A stretch of DNA of 31,995 bases from Saprospiraceae bacterium (GCA_016714785.1 JADKCC010000014.1:1-31995); one strand, 5' to 3'. Positions 1-12,012 are shown, counted from the stretch's first letter. Numbers and translations: made by a program. Notes: generated from the letters alone by a model not told the origin.

Positions 1-52
1 AAGTCGTAACAAGGTAACCGTACCGGAAGGTGTGGCTGGAATACCTCCTTTT
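1..52 (+). rRNA. rrs: 16S rRNA, 3' end (partial)
   Basis: This is the last ~50 nt of small-subunit rRNA, running from the conserved AAGTCGTAACAAGG segment of helix 44 to the 3' tail with the anti-Shine-Dalgarno CCTCC. The rest lies outside the window. The tail reads GGAATACCTCC, close to the GGAACACCTCC form usual in Bacteroidota, with one base different. It is followed by a spacer with two tRNAs and then 23S, the standard bacterial order. Confidence 0.95.
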
Positions 53-234
53 AAAGAGTAATGAGTGATACATTTTTACAATAAGTAGATATTAAGTACT
101 AACTCCACGTGTTTATGGAAATAAAAGCGAAGCTGAACAAAGGGGCAGTTTGAGAAGAGATAGATGAAATGCGGCGCTCAGCTGCTGCGCGATAAAAAAG
201 CGGAGATGAGACGACTTGTATGAGAAGATATGAG

Positions 235-309
235 AGTCTCATGCTTAGCTCAGCTGGTTAGAGCACTACACTGATAATGTAGGGTCGGCGGTTCAAGTCC
301 TTGAGACTA
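235..309 (+). tRNA. tRNA-Ile (GAT), damaged
   Basis: The anticodon arm is perfect: stem CTACA/TGTAG (266-270, 278-282) around loop CTGATAA with anticodon GAT at 273-275. Acceptor strands AGTCTCA (235-241) and TGAGACT (302-308) pair fully. The D-arm GCTC...GAGC is present, but four extra bases separate it from the acceptor stem. The 3' side of the T-stem reads CCTTG instead of pairing with GGCGG, so about two to three bases appear to be missing. It sits in the 16S-23S spacer, the usual place for tRNA-Ile. I read the gene as real and the defects as probable sequence errors. Confidence 0.88.
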
Positions 310-358
310 CAACTAATGAAGAGATTACAGAGATAAAGTAATTCAGAATTTGAAATTA

Positions 359-432
359 GAGGATTAACAACTGAAAGCTAGGCGCTAGATTTGCATTCTA
401 GAGGTCAAGGGTTCGACTCCCATATCACTCCA
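359..432 (+). tRNA. tRNA-Ala (TGC), damaged
   Basis: The anticodon arm is intact: stem CTAGA/TCTAG (385-389, 397-401) with loop TTTGCAT and anticodon TGC at 392-394. The variable and T-loop segment GGTCAAGGGTTCGACTCCC is canonical for tRNA-Ala. The D-arm is degraded (AACTGAAAGCTAGGCGC in place of a GCTC...GAGC stem), and the acceptor strands match only partly. It follows tRNA-Ile in the rRNA spacer, the usual Ile-Ala order. Confidence 0.85.
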
Positions 433-640
433 CAAAATTGATAAATGAACCAATATCGAAGGATAATTGGGAAAAAATAAGGTGGAAAGTATGGTGGAAT
501 CATTGGCTGGACTAAGAGGTGGTACTATATAAGTAAGATAAAGTTCTTTGACAAGTTGGGAGAAAAGAGAGTAGAAACACGAGAAGAGAGAGAGAAGTAG
601 GAAACTGTATAGCGATATATAGTTTGGGAAAATACATAAG

Positions 641-3149
<2,509 letters not shown>

Positions 3150-3284
3150 TTTTTAACAAAGAGATAGCACTCCAATGAAACTTTTGGATAATAGTGTTTT
3201 GAACTTTATCTCGAGTATCTTGAGAAACAAAGAAACTGGAACTTTTTCATAGTGGAACGTGAGTAAAGGAAAAAGCCTAAAAGA

Positions 3285-3388
3285 TATAGGTGGTTACCAG
3301 CGAGGGTGTTCCACACTCTTCCATTCGACTGGAAGTTAAGCCCTACCCCTCGACGGTACTGCGAAAGTAGGGAAGTAGGTCGACGACT
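3285..3388 (+). rRNA. rrf: 5S rRNA
   Basis: The 5S signature is present: AGGTGGTTACCAGCGAGGG near the 5' end, TCCATTCGACTGGAAGTTAAG in the loop A-C region, and GGTACTGCGAAAGTAGGG...AGTAGGTCG near the 3' end. Length is about 104 nt against the usual 108-115. It lies ~140 nt after 23S, as expected. The usual CCATTCCGAACAGG element is altered, consistent with the errors elsewhere in the operon. Confidence 0.9.
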
Positions 3389-3395
3389 TTTTTAT

Positions 3396-3423
3396 GAGCC
3401 TTAGTTCGAGGTTATAAGGGCTC
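3396..3423 (+). terminator. possible rRNA operon terminator hairpin
   Basis: GAGCC-TTA at 3396-3403 can pair with TAA-GGGCTC at 3415-3423 with one bulge, directly after the 5S gene and a T-run (3388-3393). A pyrimidine-rich TCTCCTTT follows. The position suits an rRNA terminator, but the stem is imperfect. Confidence 0.4.
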
Positions 3424-4554
3424 TCTCCTTTATAAATGAGTGTAATATGTTTATACTGTCCACCTTAGCTCATTAGAATCGCCTGAATTTTTATGGTAAC
3501 ATCCTACTATATTTAGCCAGCTGTTTAAGTAAGTAGTATTTCTGTTTCTCATCTTTCTGCTGGATTTTACAATCTAACTTCAATGGACCAATGGACGATA
3601 CCTAATTCATCAGCTCTTTGCTTATATTTTGCCGGAATTTAATGTTACGGCCTACCTCTTAACTATTATAATAAGTTTAAATACCTCACTAGTTTTTCTT
3701 CCATGAACCTTGAATTATAGAATCCTTTATTGATAGCTCAGTTAGAATATCAGTCTTGCAAGTTTAATATCCGACAAATATATAAACTATACGGGTTCTA
3801 ACTTGGGAATTGGTAGTTGTGGTAACATTTCTAAAACTAACTCACTTTCTGGGGAATTATTAATGATGTCGATATAATTTTATTGCAATTTATTAATTAC
3901 ATCAAAAACTTGAACAGTTATTTAATATACATAATTCCTTGCCATCTTCTCATTCCTTAAAAGATTTGCCCCAATAAGCTCGATCATTTCCATAGATTTT
4001 GGAACTGGCTGTTTGAACCAGCTAATGCAATAAACGGTAATCTTTAAAATAGGGACGTTTCACAGAGGTCTTTAGTGATTGGTTATATTAACGTCGGTTA
4101 ATTAGACAAACGCTGCAGATTTAACTTCTTTCGGGAAAAACTTAAAAGCTGCTGCACTAACTCTGATAAATGCGCACGATTTTCTATTATTGCTTCTATA
4201 AGTCTAATGCGCTCTCTCTATATCTATCATTGCAACTGTGTCAAAATAAAGTATAATTAAGTTCTTAAGATAGTTAACATTCTATCCCAATAAAGAGATG
4301 TTTTGTCGCCCTATATGTTCTACAATTAAAAGTACCCATTATCCAATATCTATATGTTTTAAAAAGTTAAGTCAAGGTTGTCAATTATTGGAGTTACATT
4401 TTATACTACATTTTATTAGGCTAGTGCAAATATAAACTCCTTTAATATCTCTCCCAATCATTTTCTTAGTTAATGAGTTTAAGTGGAAATAATAATTTTA
4501 TGATATTAGTACGAAAATATTTTATCATTAAGTTTATAATTTTAAAAAGACATG
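3424..4554. other. gene-poor stretch, no recognisable product
   Basis: About 1.1 kb with no open frame of useful length and no family I can name. The only protein-like piece is on the minus strand at about 4098-4280, where tolerating one or two indels gives a ~60-residue frame containing IEAIIENRAHLSELVQQLL and ending QRLSN-stop. It looks amphipathic and helical, but I do not recognise it. Given the error level here, a real gene may be hidden in this interval. Confidence 0.4.
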
Positions 4555-4562
4555 TACCTTTG
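4555..4562 (+). promoter_or_regulatory. Bacteroidota-type -7 box before rpmI
   Basis: TACCTTTG matches the Bacteroidota -7 consensus TAnnTTTG and lies 24 nt before the rpmI start codon. I do not see a clear TTG -33 element at the usual spacing, so the call rests on the -7 match and its position. Confidence 0.5.
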
Positions 4563-4585
4563 CAGCCCCTAAATAGAGATTTGTT

Positions 4586-4781
4586 ATGCCAGAAAAAACC
4601 CCATTAAAGTACTAAAAGAGATTTTAGCTTTTCGGGGACAGGAAAGTTATGAGATTTTCAATGACGTCACTTGATGAGAAAAAATCAAACAAAGCCCAAA
4701 CATAAGTTATAGTTCGGCTTTAGCAAGTGGAGAACAGATTATGCTAAAGTAAAATCTTCTTTGTGTAATTTTAATTTTTAA
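4586..4781 (+). pseudogene. rpmI: 50S ribosomal protein L35 (frameshifted)
   Basis: L35 is a small basic protein of the large ribosomal subunit. Reading across frames from ATG 4586 gives, in order, KRF-S-TGTGKVMR, then RHLMRKKS, then SYSSALAS, then ADYAKVKSSLC: the typical L35 order of a KRF-TGTGK core, a basic stretch and a short C-terminal helix. The ~65-codon span fits the family. About five small indels break the frame. It is followed 54 nt later by rplT, the conserved rpmI-rplT order. infC, which often precedes, is not seen; a -7 box directly upstream suggests independent transcription. Since L35 is normally retained and the damage is indel-like, I infer sequence error rather than a dead gene. 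Confidence 0.75.
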
Positions 4782-4835
4782 CGAGAATACAGATTAAAGT
4801 ATCTTGTCTCTGTATTGAACTAAAACCCTAAAATA

Positions 4836-5174
4836 ATACCTAGATCGGTAAATGCAGTGGCTTCAAGAGCATCGCACAAAAAAGTTTAAAAGCTGCCAGG
4901 AGGTTATTTTGGAGCAAGAAGTAAAGTGTACACAGTGCGGTAAATGTACTGGAAAGCTTATCTTTATGCTTATAGAGATAGAAAAATAAGAAAAGAGCAT
5001 TTTAGAAGATTGTGGATTGCGGATTAATAGCTTACTAGAATGTATGGTATGTCTTACTCTAAATTCATACTTACAGTTTCTCAAAAAGAAATTGGTTTAA
5101 ATAGAAAGTGTTGAGCAGATTTGGCAATGAATCATCCTGATGCATTCAAAGCTGTAATTGATGTGGTCAAATAA
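4836..5174 (+). pseudogene. rplT: 50S ribosomal protein L20 (frameshifted)
   Basis: L20 binds 23S rRNA early in large-subunit assembly. The hallmark pieces appear in order across frames: PRSVNAVASRA at the N-terminus (4839), KVLKL..GYFGARSKVYT (4880-4935), AYRDRK (about 4970), ..FRRLWIA (about 5005), then GMSYSKFI and QKEIGLNRK, and the C-terminus LADLAMNHPDAFKAVIDVVK-stop (5115-5174). The length of ~113 codons fits the family. The expected initiator reads ATA at 4836, and about six indels scatter through the gene. It pairs with rpmI upstream and is followed by a strong hairpin. Identification is firm; whether the damage is real is doubtful. Confidence 0.85.
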
Positions 5175-5241
5175 AATACTCACCCGAATTTGAGAAAAAG
5201 GTTCATTTAATTGGAATCCCTTTTTTTATTGTGAGTATTTT
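5173..5241 (+). terminator. long hairpin terminator after rplT
   Basis: AAAATACTCAC (5173-5183) and GTGAGTATTTT (5231-5241) are perfect 11-bp inverted repeats. Inside them AAAAAGGTTC (5195-5204) faces GAATCCCTTTTTTT (5214-5227), forming an inner stem. The structure begins at the rplT stop codon and contains A and T tracts on both sides, so it could terminate transcription in either direction. Confidence 0.7.
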
Positions 5242-5314
5242 GAGAAGCCACCTAATTAATTATGCCAAATGTTTTTATTTAATGCTACTTGAAAAAATTA
5301 TGATGTAATACATA

Positions 5315-5472
5315 TTGTCATTCCGTAACTAAACGGTATAGGAAGATAGTTTAAAGATGATAGCGAAGTTAGATACATCAATGCACAAAACCATAAATTA
5401 GCGAAGTGGTGGGATGACAGAAAGTCATCCAATTGCATACGATTCGACTTCGGTCAGGAAACCGAATGACAA
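5315..5472. repeat. possible dispersed intergenic repeat element
   Basis: The segment is bounded by TTGTCATTC (5315-5323) and GAATGACAA (5464-5472), exact inverted copies, and carries an inner GATGACAGAAAGTCATC palindrome near 5414-5430. Its base composition is richer in G+C than its flanks. GTCATTCCG-type ends are common in dispersed intergenic repeats of several bacterial genomes. No second copy lies in this window, so the call is structural only. Confidence 0.4.
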
Positions 5473-5604
5473 GAGTCCGAAACGATAAGCTTACCAACGT
5501 TCAATCTAAGCTTTTGGACATTCGATAAAGTAGTAAAATTTATTATGCTCTATTACCAAGTAGATTGAATCAACGCAAAGTAATTATTGGTATTCTCGCC
5601 AATC

Positions 5605-6555
5605 TTAATAATATCGTCCTTTCTTTAAAAATTAGAACACAATCATCTACACCGTCTTCCAATGTTATAAATGGTTTGTTGTATCCTGCTTTGCTCATTT
5701 TTTCCATATTGGCTTCGGTAAAATATTGATAAGAGTCTCTGATGTCTTCAGGAGTATCTATATAGGATATACTTTCTGTTGTGTCCAAAGCAGCAAAAGT
5801 ACTCTTTGCCAGATCTAAAAATGTGCGAGCTTTACCCGTGCCAAAATTATAAATACCACTCTCCACTTGTTGATTATCCATAAGGTGTAAAATCATATCC
5901 AAAACGTCTTTGACATAAATAAAGTCCCTACTTTGATGACCATCCATAGTCGAGGAAGCGATTTGAATAGCTTCATACCACCTGTTTTTGATTTGATGGA
6001 AAGTATGAAAATAACAGAAGCCATTCTACCATATGATACTCATTGGGTCCATAGACATTAAAAACTTACAGCCTATCCAAACGGTGGCTTTCCAATTGCG
6101 CAAGGCCAAACATCAAATTGATGTTTACTGTCTCCATAAGGATTGAGAGGACTTAATATTTCAATTTTAGAATGGTCATCATCAAAACCTTTGGTTCCAT
6201 CTCCATAAGTGGCTGCACTAGAGGCGTATATGAGCGGAATTTGTCTTGTAGCACAGACTTTCCATATTCTTTTTGAGTAATTAAGATTGAGATCATCAAA
6301 TACAGACACATCCATTAGTGTAGTGTCTGTACGTGCACCTAAATGTAACACAAAATCAACTTTGTGTAGATTTTTCAAACCAGTCAAAATATATCTCTGT
6401 GCATCCACTCTCTGACGGATTTATCATCCGTATTTTATCTTTGTACAATTTGCAAAGTCATCTACTACTTACCACTTCTCGCTCATAACCTGACTGATTG
6501 AGTGCAGTAAGCAGACAAGAACCTATAAACCAGATACACCTGTAAGTATAATCAT
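5605..6555 (-). CDS. hldD: ADP-L-glycero-D-manno-heptose 6-epimerase (frameshifted)
   Basis: This cytoplasmic NAD(P)-dependent SDR enzyme makes ADP-L-glycero-heptose for the LPS core. The start at 6555 gives MIILTGVSGFIGSC, the Rossmann GxxGFIGS motif. LGARTDTT follows, then YASSAATYGDG with the active-site Ser/Thr, and NPYGDSKHQFD with the YxxxK pair. The C-terminal part has SRDFIYVKDV, GIYNFGTGKARTF and SISYIDTPEDIRDSYQYFTEA, typical of HldD. The end at 5605 (KKGRYY-stop) needs a one-base shift near 5625 and gives ~317 codons, the family length. Frame breaks lie near 6420-6470, 5950-6070 and 5625. A TATCTTTG box at 6580-6587 precedes it. It fits the surface-glycan genes downstream. Confidence 0.88.
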
Positions 6556-6579
6556 CTTAATTATCTTTTGTTGAAAGAT

Positions 6580-6587
6580 CAAAGATA
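6580..6587 (-). promoter_or_regulatory. -7 box for hldD
   Basis: On the minus strand TATCTTTG matches TAnnTTTG and lies 24 nt upstream of the hldD start. No convincing -33 TTG was found. Confidence 0.45.
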
Positions 6588-6604
6588 AATCAAATTATTG
6601 TATT

Positions 6605-6612
6605 TACTTTTG
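6605..6612 (+). promoter_or_regulatory. -7 box for the 6628 gene
   Basis: TACTTTTG matches TAnnTTTG and lies 15 nt before the ATG at 6628. With the oppositely oriented box at 6580-6587 it makes the hldD-6628 gap a divergent promoter region. Confidence 0.45.
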
Positions 6613-6627
6613 TTGTTTTAATACACA

Positions 6628-7508
6628 ATGAACATGTCCATAAAAACATTAAAGGAATTTGCTTGGTTCAAGCCACTATTAGTTCTGATTTGCTCAATAT
6701 TCAGTCTCGCATATACTACAAGCCAGAATACCCAAATGGAAGTCAAAGCGATAAAGCTTGGTGATCAAAACGTTCATCTTAAAATATATACCAAACAAGG
6801 AAATGACGGTAGTTTATGCGCATGTTCATGAAAATGAGTGGCCGCTTTGGAAGCTGGATTAATTATGCTAGAGAAATATGGTGAAAACTCAGTTACTATG
6901 GATCATTCACCTGAAGGTGGTAAAAAATAGGAACGTGACATTTACTTATCAAAACTATATACAAGTTTGATCCAAATAGAATATATACTGATGACAAATC
7001 GATACTATCTGCTAGTATCTCAGTAATAAAGGGAAAAGGAAAAGTAGATGATACAATTATAGCATTGGTGAAAAATTTAGCTAATGAAATTTGGGCAGAG
7101 CTCAAGACAGAAAATTTTATATTGGCTATACACAATAATAAAAATACACCTGCAGAGTACAAAACGGAAGTGGCTTTTTTTTGGAAACACATAGAGCCAG
7201 AATCATTTAGTATCAAATCCTACATCAAATCTCATGACCTAAGCAGCGATAGCAATCAATCTTGCTCAGATATCTACATCAATCCCGAAGTAAATAATAG
7301 TGAATTTTTTATAGTTACCCAAAAAGATGATTTTGATAAATTGGTCAAAAAAAGATATACCGTAGTACTTCAAAATACCAAACCCATAGATGACGGCTCG
7401 ATGTCAGTTTACGCATCTAGCTTTGGTAAACGATACATTAACTCCGAAGCAAAGATGGGAAGGGTAGAGGAGCAAGTGAGGATGTTGGAGATATTGATGG
7501 GTCAGTGA
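6628..7508 (+). CDS. secreted protein, putative zinc carboxypeptidase/aspartoacylase-like (frameshifted)
   Basis: Read across two breaks (near 6805-6840 and 6900-6960) this is one protein of ~290 residues. It starts with a hydrophobic segment (LLVLICSIFSLAYTTSQ) that suits a signal peptide. The core has VYAHVHENEWAALEAGL, RNVTFTYQN, KFDPNRIYTDD, FILAIHNN, DIYINPEVNNSEFFIVT and VVLQN, and ends with YINSEAKMGRVEEQVRMLE. HENE fits an HxxE zinc pair, the later IHNN offers a third ligand, and INSEA a catalytic Glu, as in the M14/AstE fold. That assignment is inferred from motif pattern and general resemblance to Bacteroidota secreted hypotheticals. The substrate is unknown. It is transcribed away from hldD. 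Confidence 0.5.
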
Positions 7509-7553
7509 AAAAGTGAAGATATTAAAACAATAAGAAATTTTGAATAAAATCTA

Positions 7554-7561
7554 TATCTTTG
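7554..7561 (+). promoter_or_regulatory. -7 box for the GT2/GT-C pair
   Basis: TATCTTTG matches TAnnTTTG, 16 nt before the ATG at 7578. It would drive the overlapping glycosyltransferase pair. Confidence 0.5.
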
Positions 7562-7577
7562 CCGTTTATACCTTTCA

Positions 7578-8294
7578 ATGAAGACATCCCAAAGCTTAAC
7601 ATTATTAATACCTGCTTATAATCCTTCTGAAGGGTGGAAATTACTTTTTATGCAAGGTACATTATGAGTTTTGTAAAGCAATAGATCAAGATATAAATGT
7701 TGTCCTAATCAATGATGGAAGTACTAAGGATTTTAGCAAAGGGGTTGATTTTTAAAAGTAAAATTGGAAATCATTTTAACTATGTAAGTTACGCTCAAAA
7801 TAAAGGCAAGGGGCTTCGCTTTGAAGTTTGGTGTAAAATCCTGCTATCCAGAATCTTATATGTTTTACAGATATTGATTTTCCATATAGTACAGTGAGTA
7901 TGGAAAAATGTTTGGGAAGCAATCTGCTCAGGGTCTCCTCCTATCGTTATTGGACGGAGAAACGGCTTATTATGACGATTTATCTTCACTTCGCACTTTA
8001 TTGTCAAAAGGATTGAGGTGGCTCAATAAATTAATACTTAACCTACCAGTCAATGATACTCAATGTGGGTTAAAAGCTTTTGACAAAAATGTCAGAGATT
8101 TATTAATCCAATGTAAAACAGATCGGTTTTTAATTGATCTTGAATTATTATTAGCTACCAATAAAGCAGGATATAAAATTACACCGGTCAAAGTAGAATT
8201 AAGAAAAGATATAATATTTAGTACTTTTAACTCTTCAGTTCTCTTAAAAGAAATTCATAATTTTATTAAATTAGTATGGATATACCGGTTTTAA
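7578..8294 (+). CDS. GT2 family glycosyltransferase, polyprenyl-phosphate type (frameshifted)
   Basis: Reading across frames from ATG 7578 gives TLLIPAYNPSEGW, then VVLINDGSTKDF (nucleotide-binding Asp), VSYAQNKGKG, MFTDIDFPYS (DxD-type metal site) and YYDDLSS. The last 100 residues, open from about 7980, read WLNKLILNLPVNDTQCGLKAF and DRFLIDLELLLATNKAGYKI. This order is typical of GT2 enzymes that charge a polyprenyl phosphate or extend glycans, such as dolichyl-phosphate-mannose synthase-like proteins. Length is ~238 residues. Its 3' end overlaps the following GT-C gene by 19 nt. A lipid-linked sugar donor made here and used by that transferase is a reasonable inference. Frame breaks fall between 7640 and 7920. 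Confidence 0.82.
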
Positions 8295-9753
8295 AAAGTG
8301 ATCATTTTGATGTTAATAAAAACCATAATTACAATATTTTATATTGGACGTTTGGTTTGATATTACTTTTTCTGGTTTCGAAAGAAGCAGTAGTTTTACC
8401 TTTGACACATGATGAAGGGAATACCATACACTGCAGCACTACCTCAGTTTGGGATATTATAACATACAAAGACCCGGTACCCAACAATCATATCCTAAAT
8501 ACTTTACTCATTAAAATAAATCAATCTATTTTTGGGAAAAGTCTGCTTGCAGCTAGACTAGCCAATATTTTATCATTTATACCATTTTTTATTTTTACTG
8601 TTTTAATCGCTAAAAAACTTTTTGATTCTGTCTGGCTCCAAATGTTGTTTATTTTTTCACTTGTATTACAGCCATTCATCCTTGACTTTTATTCTGTCAC
8701 AAGGGGATATGGAATTAGTTTAAGCTTGATGACCCTAAGTATTTATTATATGTTACTTAGGATCCAAAATGGTCAGAGAAAAGACTTAATGCTTTGTATA
8801 TTATTTGCAGCTTTAGGTGTTTATGCCAATTTTACTTTATTAAATTACTTTATATGGTAAGTTTATTTTATTATTTGAAATTTAAAAGAAAACTTTCATA
8901 AAAATAAAAATATTTTTATCAAGAATTTGCAATCCTTTTTACATCGGGAATATTACTTATTTCAGCAATAGCGGTTCCTGTTTTTAAAATGGTCTCAACA
9001 AAGCAGTTTGTATATTGGGGCACCAAAGGATTTTTTGAAGATACGGTCAAAAGCTTAATTATTTCACTTAGATCAGGAGTGGAATATTTTGGACTTTCAA
9101 ATGAAACGATTTATATATCCATCACAATTTTAGTTTTATTTATAATAATTTTAGGTAATGCGCTAAACTGGAATGAAAAAAGTAATAAAATTCTTATGTG
9201 GATGACAAGTTTATTATTGGCTACTGTAGTTTACAATCAATTACAATTCATGATCTTTAAAGTACCATTTTTAAATGCAAGAACAGCATTGTTTTTTGTA
9301 CCTTTGGTATCTATACCTTTTGCTTTAAGCTTTCAGATTTTATTTCAAAAATTCAAAACTTGTTCACTTTTACTTCTTATTTTCATTCTGTCATTATTTG
9401 TACAACATTTCATTAGAGGTTATAGTGTGCGCACAAATTTTGAATGGTATTATGATCAAAATACTTACCAAGTATTAGACTATATCAAGTCGATGGTAGA
9501 ATCTGGACAAGTACCAAAACCAGTTAAAGTTAATTGTTACTGGATTTTTTATCCATCGATGAGTTATCATGTTACCCAAAACTATTCAGAATTTATTGAA
9601 ATTGCACTTTGGGATACTAAAATCAAAGACGACACTAATTCCATTTTTTATTATACTGAATCTGCAGAGAAAGATCAAATATTAGAAAGATTTGATGTCA
9701 TCAAGGATTTTGGATATGGGGCTCGTATGTTGGTAAGAGCAAAGGGTAAGTAA
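8276..9753 (+). CDS. multi-pass GT-C glycosyltransferase-like membrane protein (one frameshift)
   Basis: An integral membrane protein of ~490 residues with many hydrophobic helices. After the first helix comes LTHDEGNTIH, the acidic loop motif (DE) typical of GT-C transferases that use lipid-linked sugars. NNHILNTLLIKI, AARLANILS and RGYGISLSLM follow, as in dolichyl-phosphate-mannose transferase-like proteins. A frame break lies between 8855 and 8985; the second part continues with more helices and ends in a short soluble region (DQNTYQVLDYIKSM ... ARMLVRAKGK). The start at 8276 lies inside the end of the GT2 gene, so the two are probably translationally coupled. The acceptor is unknown. Confidence 0.75.
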
Positions 9754-9881
9754 GTAGGTTGATTAAAAATTTGATAGTAACCTTGCATGCCTGATTTTTA
9801 AACTATGCTTTTCTTTTTGATTAAATTTAGAAATTTTAAACACGATTTTTTTTGTTGTATGTTTAATGTTTAATTTAGCAG

Positions 9882-9910
9882 TAAAAAGATACTCTGTTTC
9901 TGTCTTTTTA
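9882..9910. terminator. bidirectional terminator candidate between convergent genes
   Basis: TAAAAAGA (9882-9889) and TCTTTTTA (9903-9910) are inverted repeats separated by 13 nt, with A and T tracts at both ends. They lie between the convergent genes ending at 9753 (+) and 9932 (-). Confidence 0.4.
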
Positions 9911-9931
9911 TAATTAAACCTATTTCCTTCC

Positions 9932-11932
9932 CTACATAATCAATTCGATTGTGGTTTTGATCAACTGCTTGCATTTCTGTAGTACTACAATATATGTTGG
10001 ATCAGGACATCCCATCCAATACTCAAATGTATATTCTCCCACTTTTAAACTATCTGGACTAATTGCAGTTTCCATATCCCCAACCGTTTTGGCCTTTAAT
10101 TTTTTTTCAAAATTCAATTGAAAAGAATAACTTGGTTCTATTTTAGGCACATTATTCAGAGAATCAATAAATGACTTCACAGTCTCTTCAAATGAATTTA
10201 AAGAAAGAGATTTAAGAATATATTGATCGTTTTCATAAACAATGGGAGCATTTTTGGTCCAATGATTTAGCCTTGCCCTGCTGTCATTAATATGTAACTT
10301 ACTTTCAACGACCAATAAAGGTTTCCCACTTTTTTTGTTTCAAAATTTTTACAACTTCTGGAATTTTGTAAGGCTGTATTATGAGTTCATTCAACATTTT
10401 TGATTGTCGAAATGATGTACGACTCATGTTAACACCCATAGTAGGTAAATGATATTTATAACCTATTTTAAATGCTTGATTCACATTTTCTGCTTGGTCC
10501 CACCAAGAAAAACATTCTGAACCTATGTGAAAATAAGGATCCGGTAGCGTAGCTTGAAATTTACTAAAGTCCACTGGAATATTATTCGAATCATCACAAT
10601 AATACATTTCTAATGGTGATTGGTATAGAACAGCTTTTTTTGCAAATAAAATTCCCTCTATAAAAAGTATAGTCGGTATTATAAAGTATAAAAGTCTATT
10701 GTTTTCTTGCTTTTTTATATATTGATAAATTATAGGAATAGCTAGAAAATTAATTGCATAAAAACTTATCCAGCCTACCCTTCCAATACTTCTAAATTGT
10801 TTAAATGGTCCGGTAAAGTCAAGTAACCATTCAAATCCTCTTATTGTGAATGGATATCCAAATGAAACTAAAGCACTCGAAATAAACATATAAATCAAAA
10901 AAGCATATAGTTTCTGAGTTTTTAGTGAATTTACAGTATTTTTATAATTTGAAAACAAAAGGTATATACCATACAAAATGATAAAAACACCAAATATTCC
11001 AATATAATTTTTACCTTCTCCGTCAATAGATCTAACGGGCATAATGTTATTATTTACAAACTCAAATAAAGGTAACTTATAACTAAATAGTAAACCCTCC
11101 CAAAAAGAATGAAAAGAAAAGAAACCCCAAGGATCATTTGGTCGATCGAATGCATGATTAAAGTATGATGAGCAAATTGTTAAAATTAAAAATGGTATAA
11201 CTACCTGAATAAATAATGATTTACCCAGCACTAAAACTTTTATTTCCTTAAAATATAATAAGTAATATCCTATAAGACAAAGTATGGCAAATATGGCACC
11301 AGTAATGAAAAAATACATATGTATTAGCCCACTTGCCGTAATGATTGCTGCAATTACAAAACTAATCTGAAGTTTATTTTTATTTTTAAAAAAATCAAAC
11401 CATAACAAGAATAACCACAGTAAAATGGGATAAAACATTAGAAAAATGGGCTGAAATACGGTTTAATTGGGATTTAACAACATCAAACCTGCGCTAGAAA
11501 CTAAAGCAAAGAATACCCCAATTTGTAGTCTTCTTAAACAAAGGAAAATGCCAACACCTCCAAAAATTAGTCCAAATAGCAATAGTAGGTTATGAATAGA
11601 CGAAAGATGACAGTGAATATCTGGAAAAATCTTAGATAGGGATTTAATAATATTCGCAATAATCGGTTGGTTATCCGTAAAAACAATATTTTCTCCAAAG
11701 GGATAATTCATACCTTCAAATGACATAAAAGAAGGATCATACCGTATATGGTACATGAAGGTATAATAATTTTTCATTCCATCGCCACTTGTTACTAAAA
11801 AATTGTTTTGGACTTGGAATTTTAAAGAATACCGCTAATACCACAAAAAGTAAATAAAAAAGCGATGATTATTTCTTTAAATGTGTTTTTCAAAATTAAT
11901 TGTTTTAATTGAAGAACAAATATATGAATCAT
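9932..11932 (-). CDS. large multi-pass membrane protein, GT-C/YfhO-like (interrupted)
   Basis: One protein of ~667 residues once three breaks are bridged. The N-terminus (from 11932) has a first helix, then SGDGMKNYYTFMYHIRYD and FEGMNYPFGENIVFTDNQPI, a periplasmic loop seen in Bacteroidota GT-C-like proteins. About ten helices follow, with the segment FTGPFKQFRSIGRVGW, and a soluble C-terminal region ending CPDPTYIVVLQKCKQLIKTT. The first break (near 11820) is a frameshift; the second is a TAA at 11463-11465 in the same frame as both flanking ORFs; the third (near 10310) is a frameshift between ETFIGR and LLVVESK. It probably acts on surface sugars or lipids, but I cannot name a reaction. 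It converges on the 8276 gene and diverges from the 12074 gene. Confidence 0.65.
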
Positions 11933-11978
11933 AATTACTCTTAATCTCAAAATGGTGATTGTGTTTAAAAAAAATAAT

Positions 11979-12012
11979 TTTGAATTTTAAGTATAAAATT
12001 ATTCTATATTCG
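11979..12012 (+). promoter_or_regulatory. promoter candidate for the 12074 gene
   Basis: TTTG at 11979-11982 and TATATTCG at 12005-12012 resemble the Bacteroidota -33 TTG and -7 TAnnTTTG boxes (one mismatch in the latter) with 22 nt between them. They lie in the divergent gap upstream of the intact GT-C gene. Confidence 0.4.

Noticed and set aside
4863..5084. 73-codon minus-strand frame
   Set aside because: It is antisense to the reconstructed rplT gene and arises from its codon pattern.
8276..11932. Oligosaccharide flippase or O-antigen polymerase assignment for the membrane proteins
   Set aside because: The DE loop motif after the first helix in the 8276 protein and the long soluble C-terminal regions fit GT-C-like proteins better than Wzx or Wzy.
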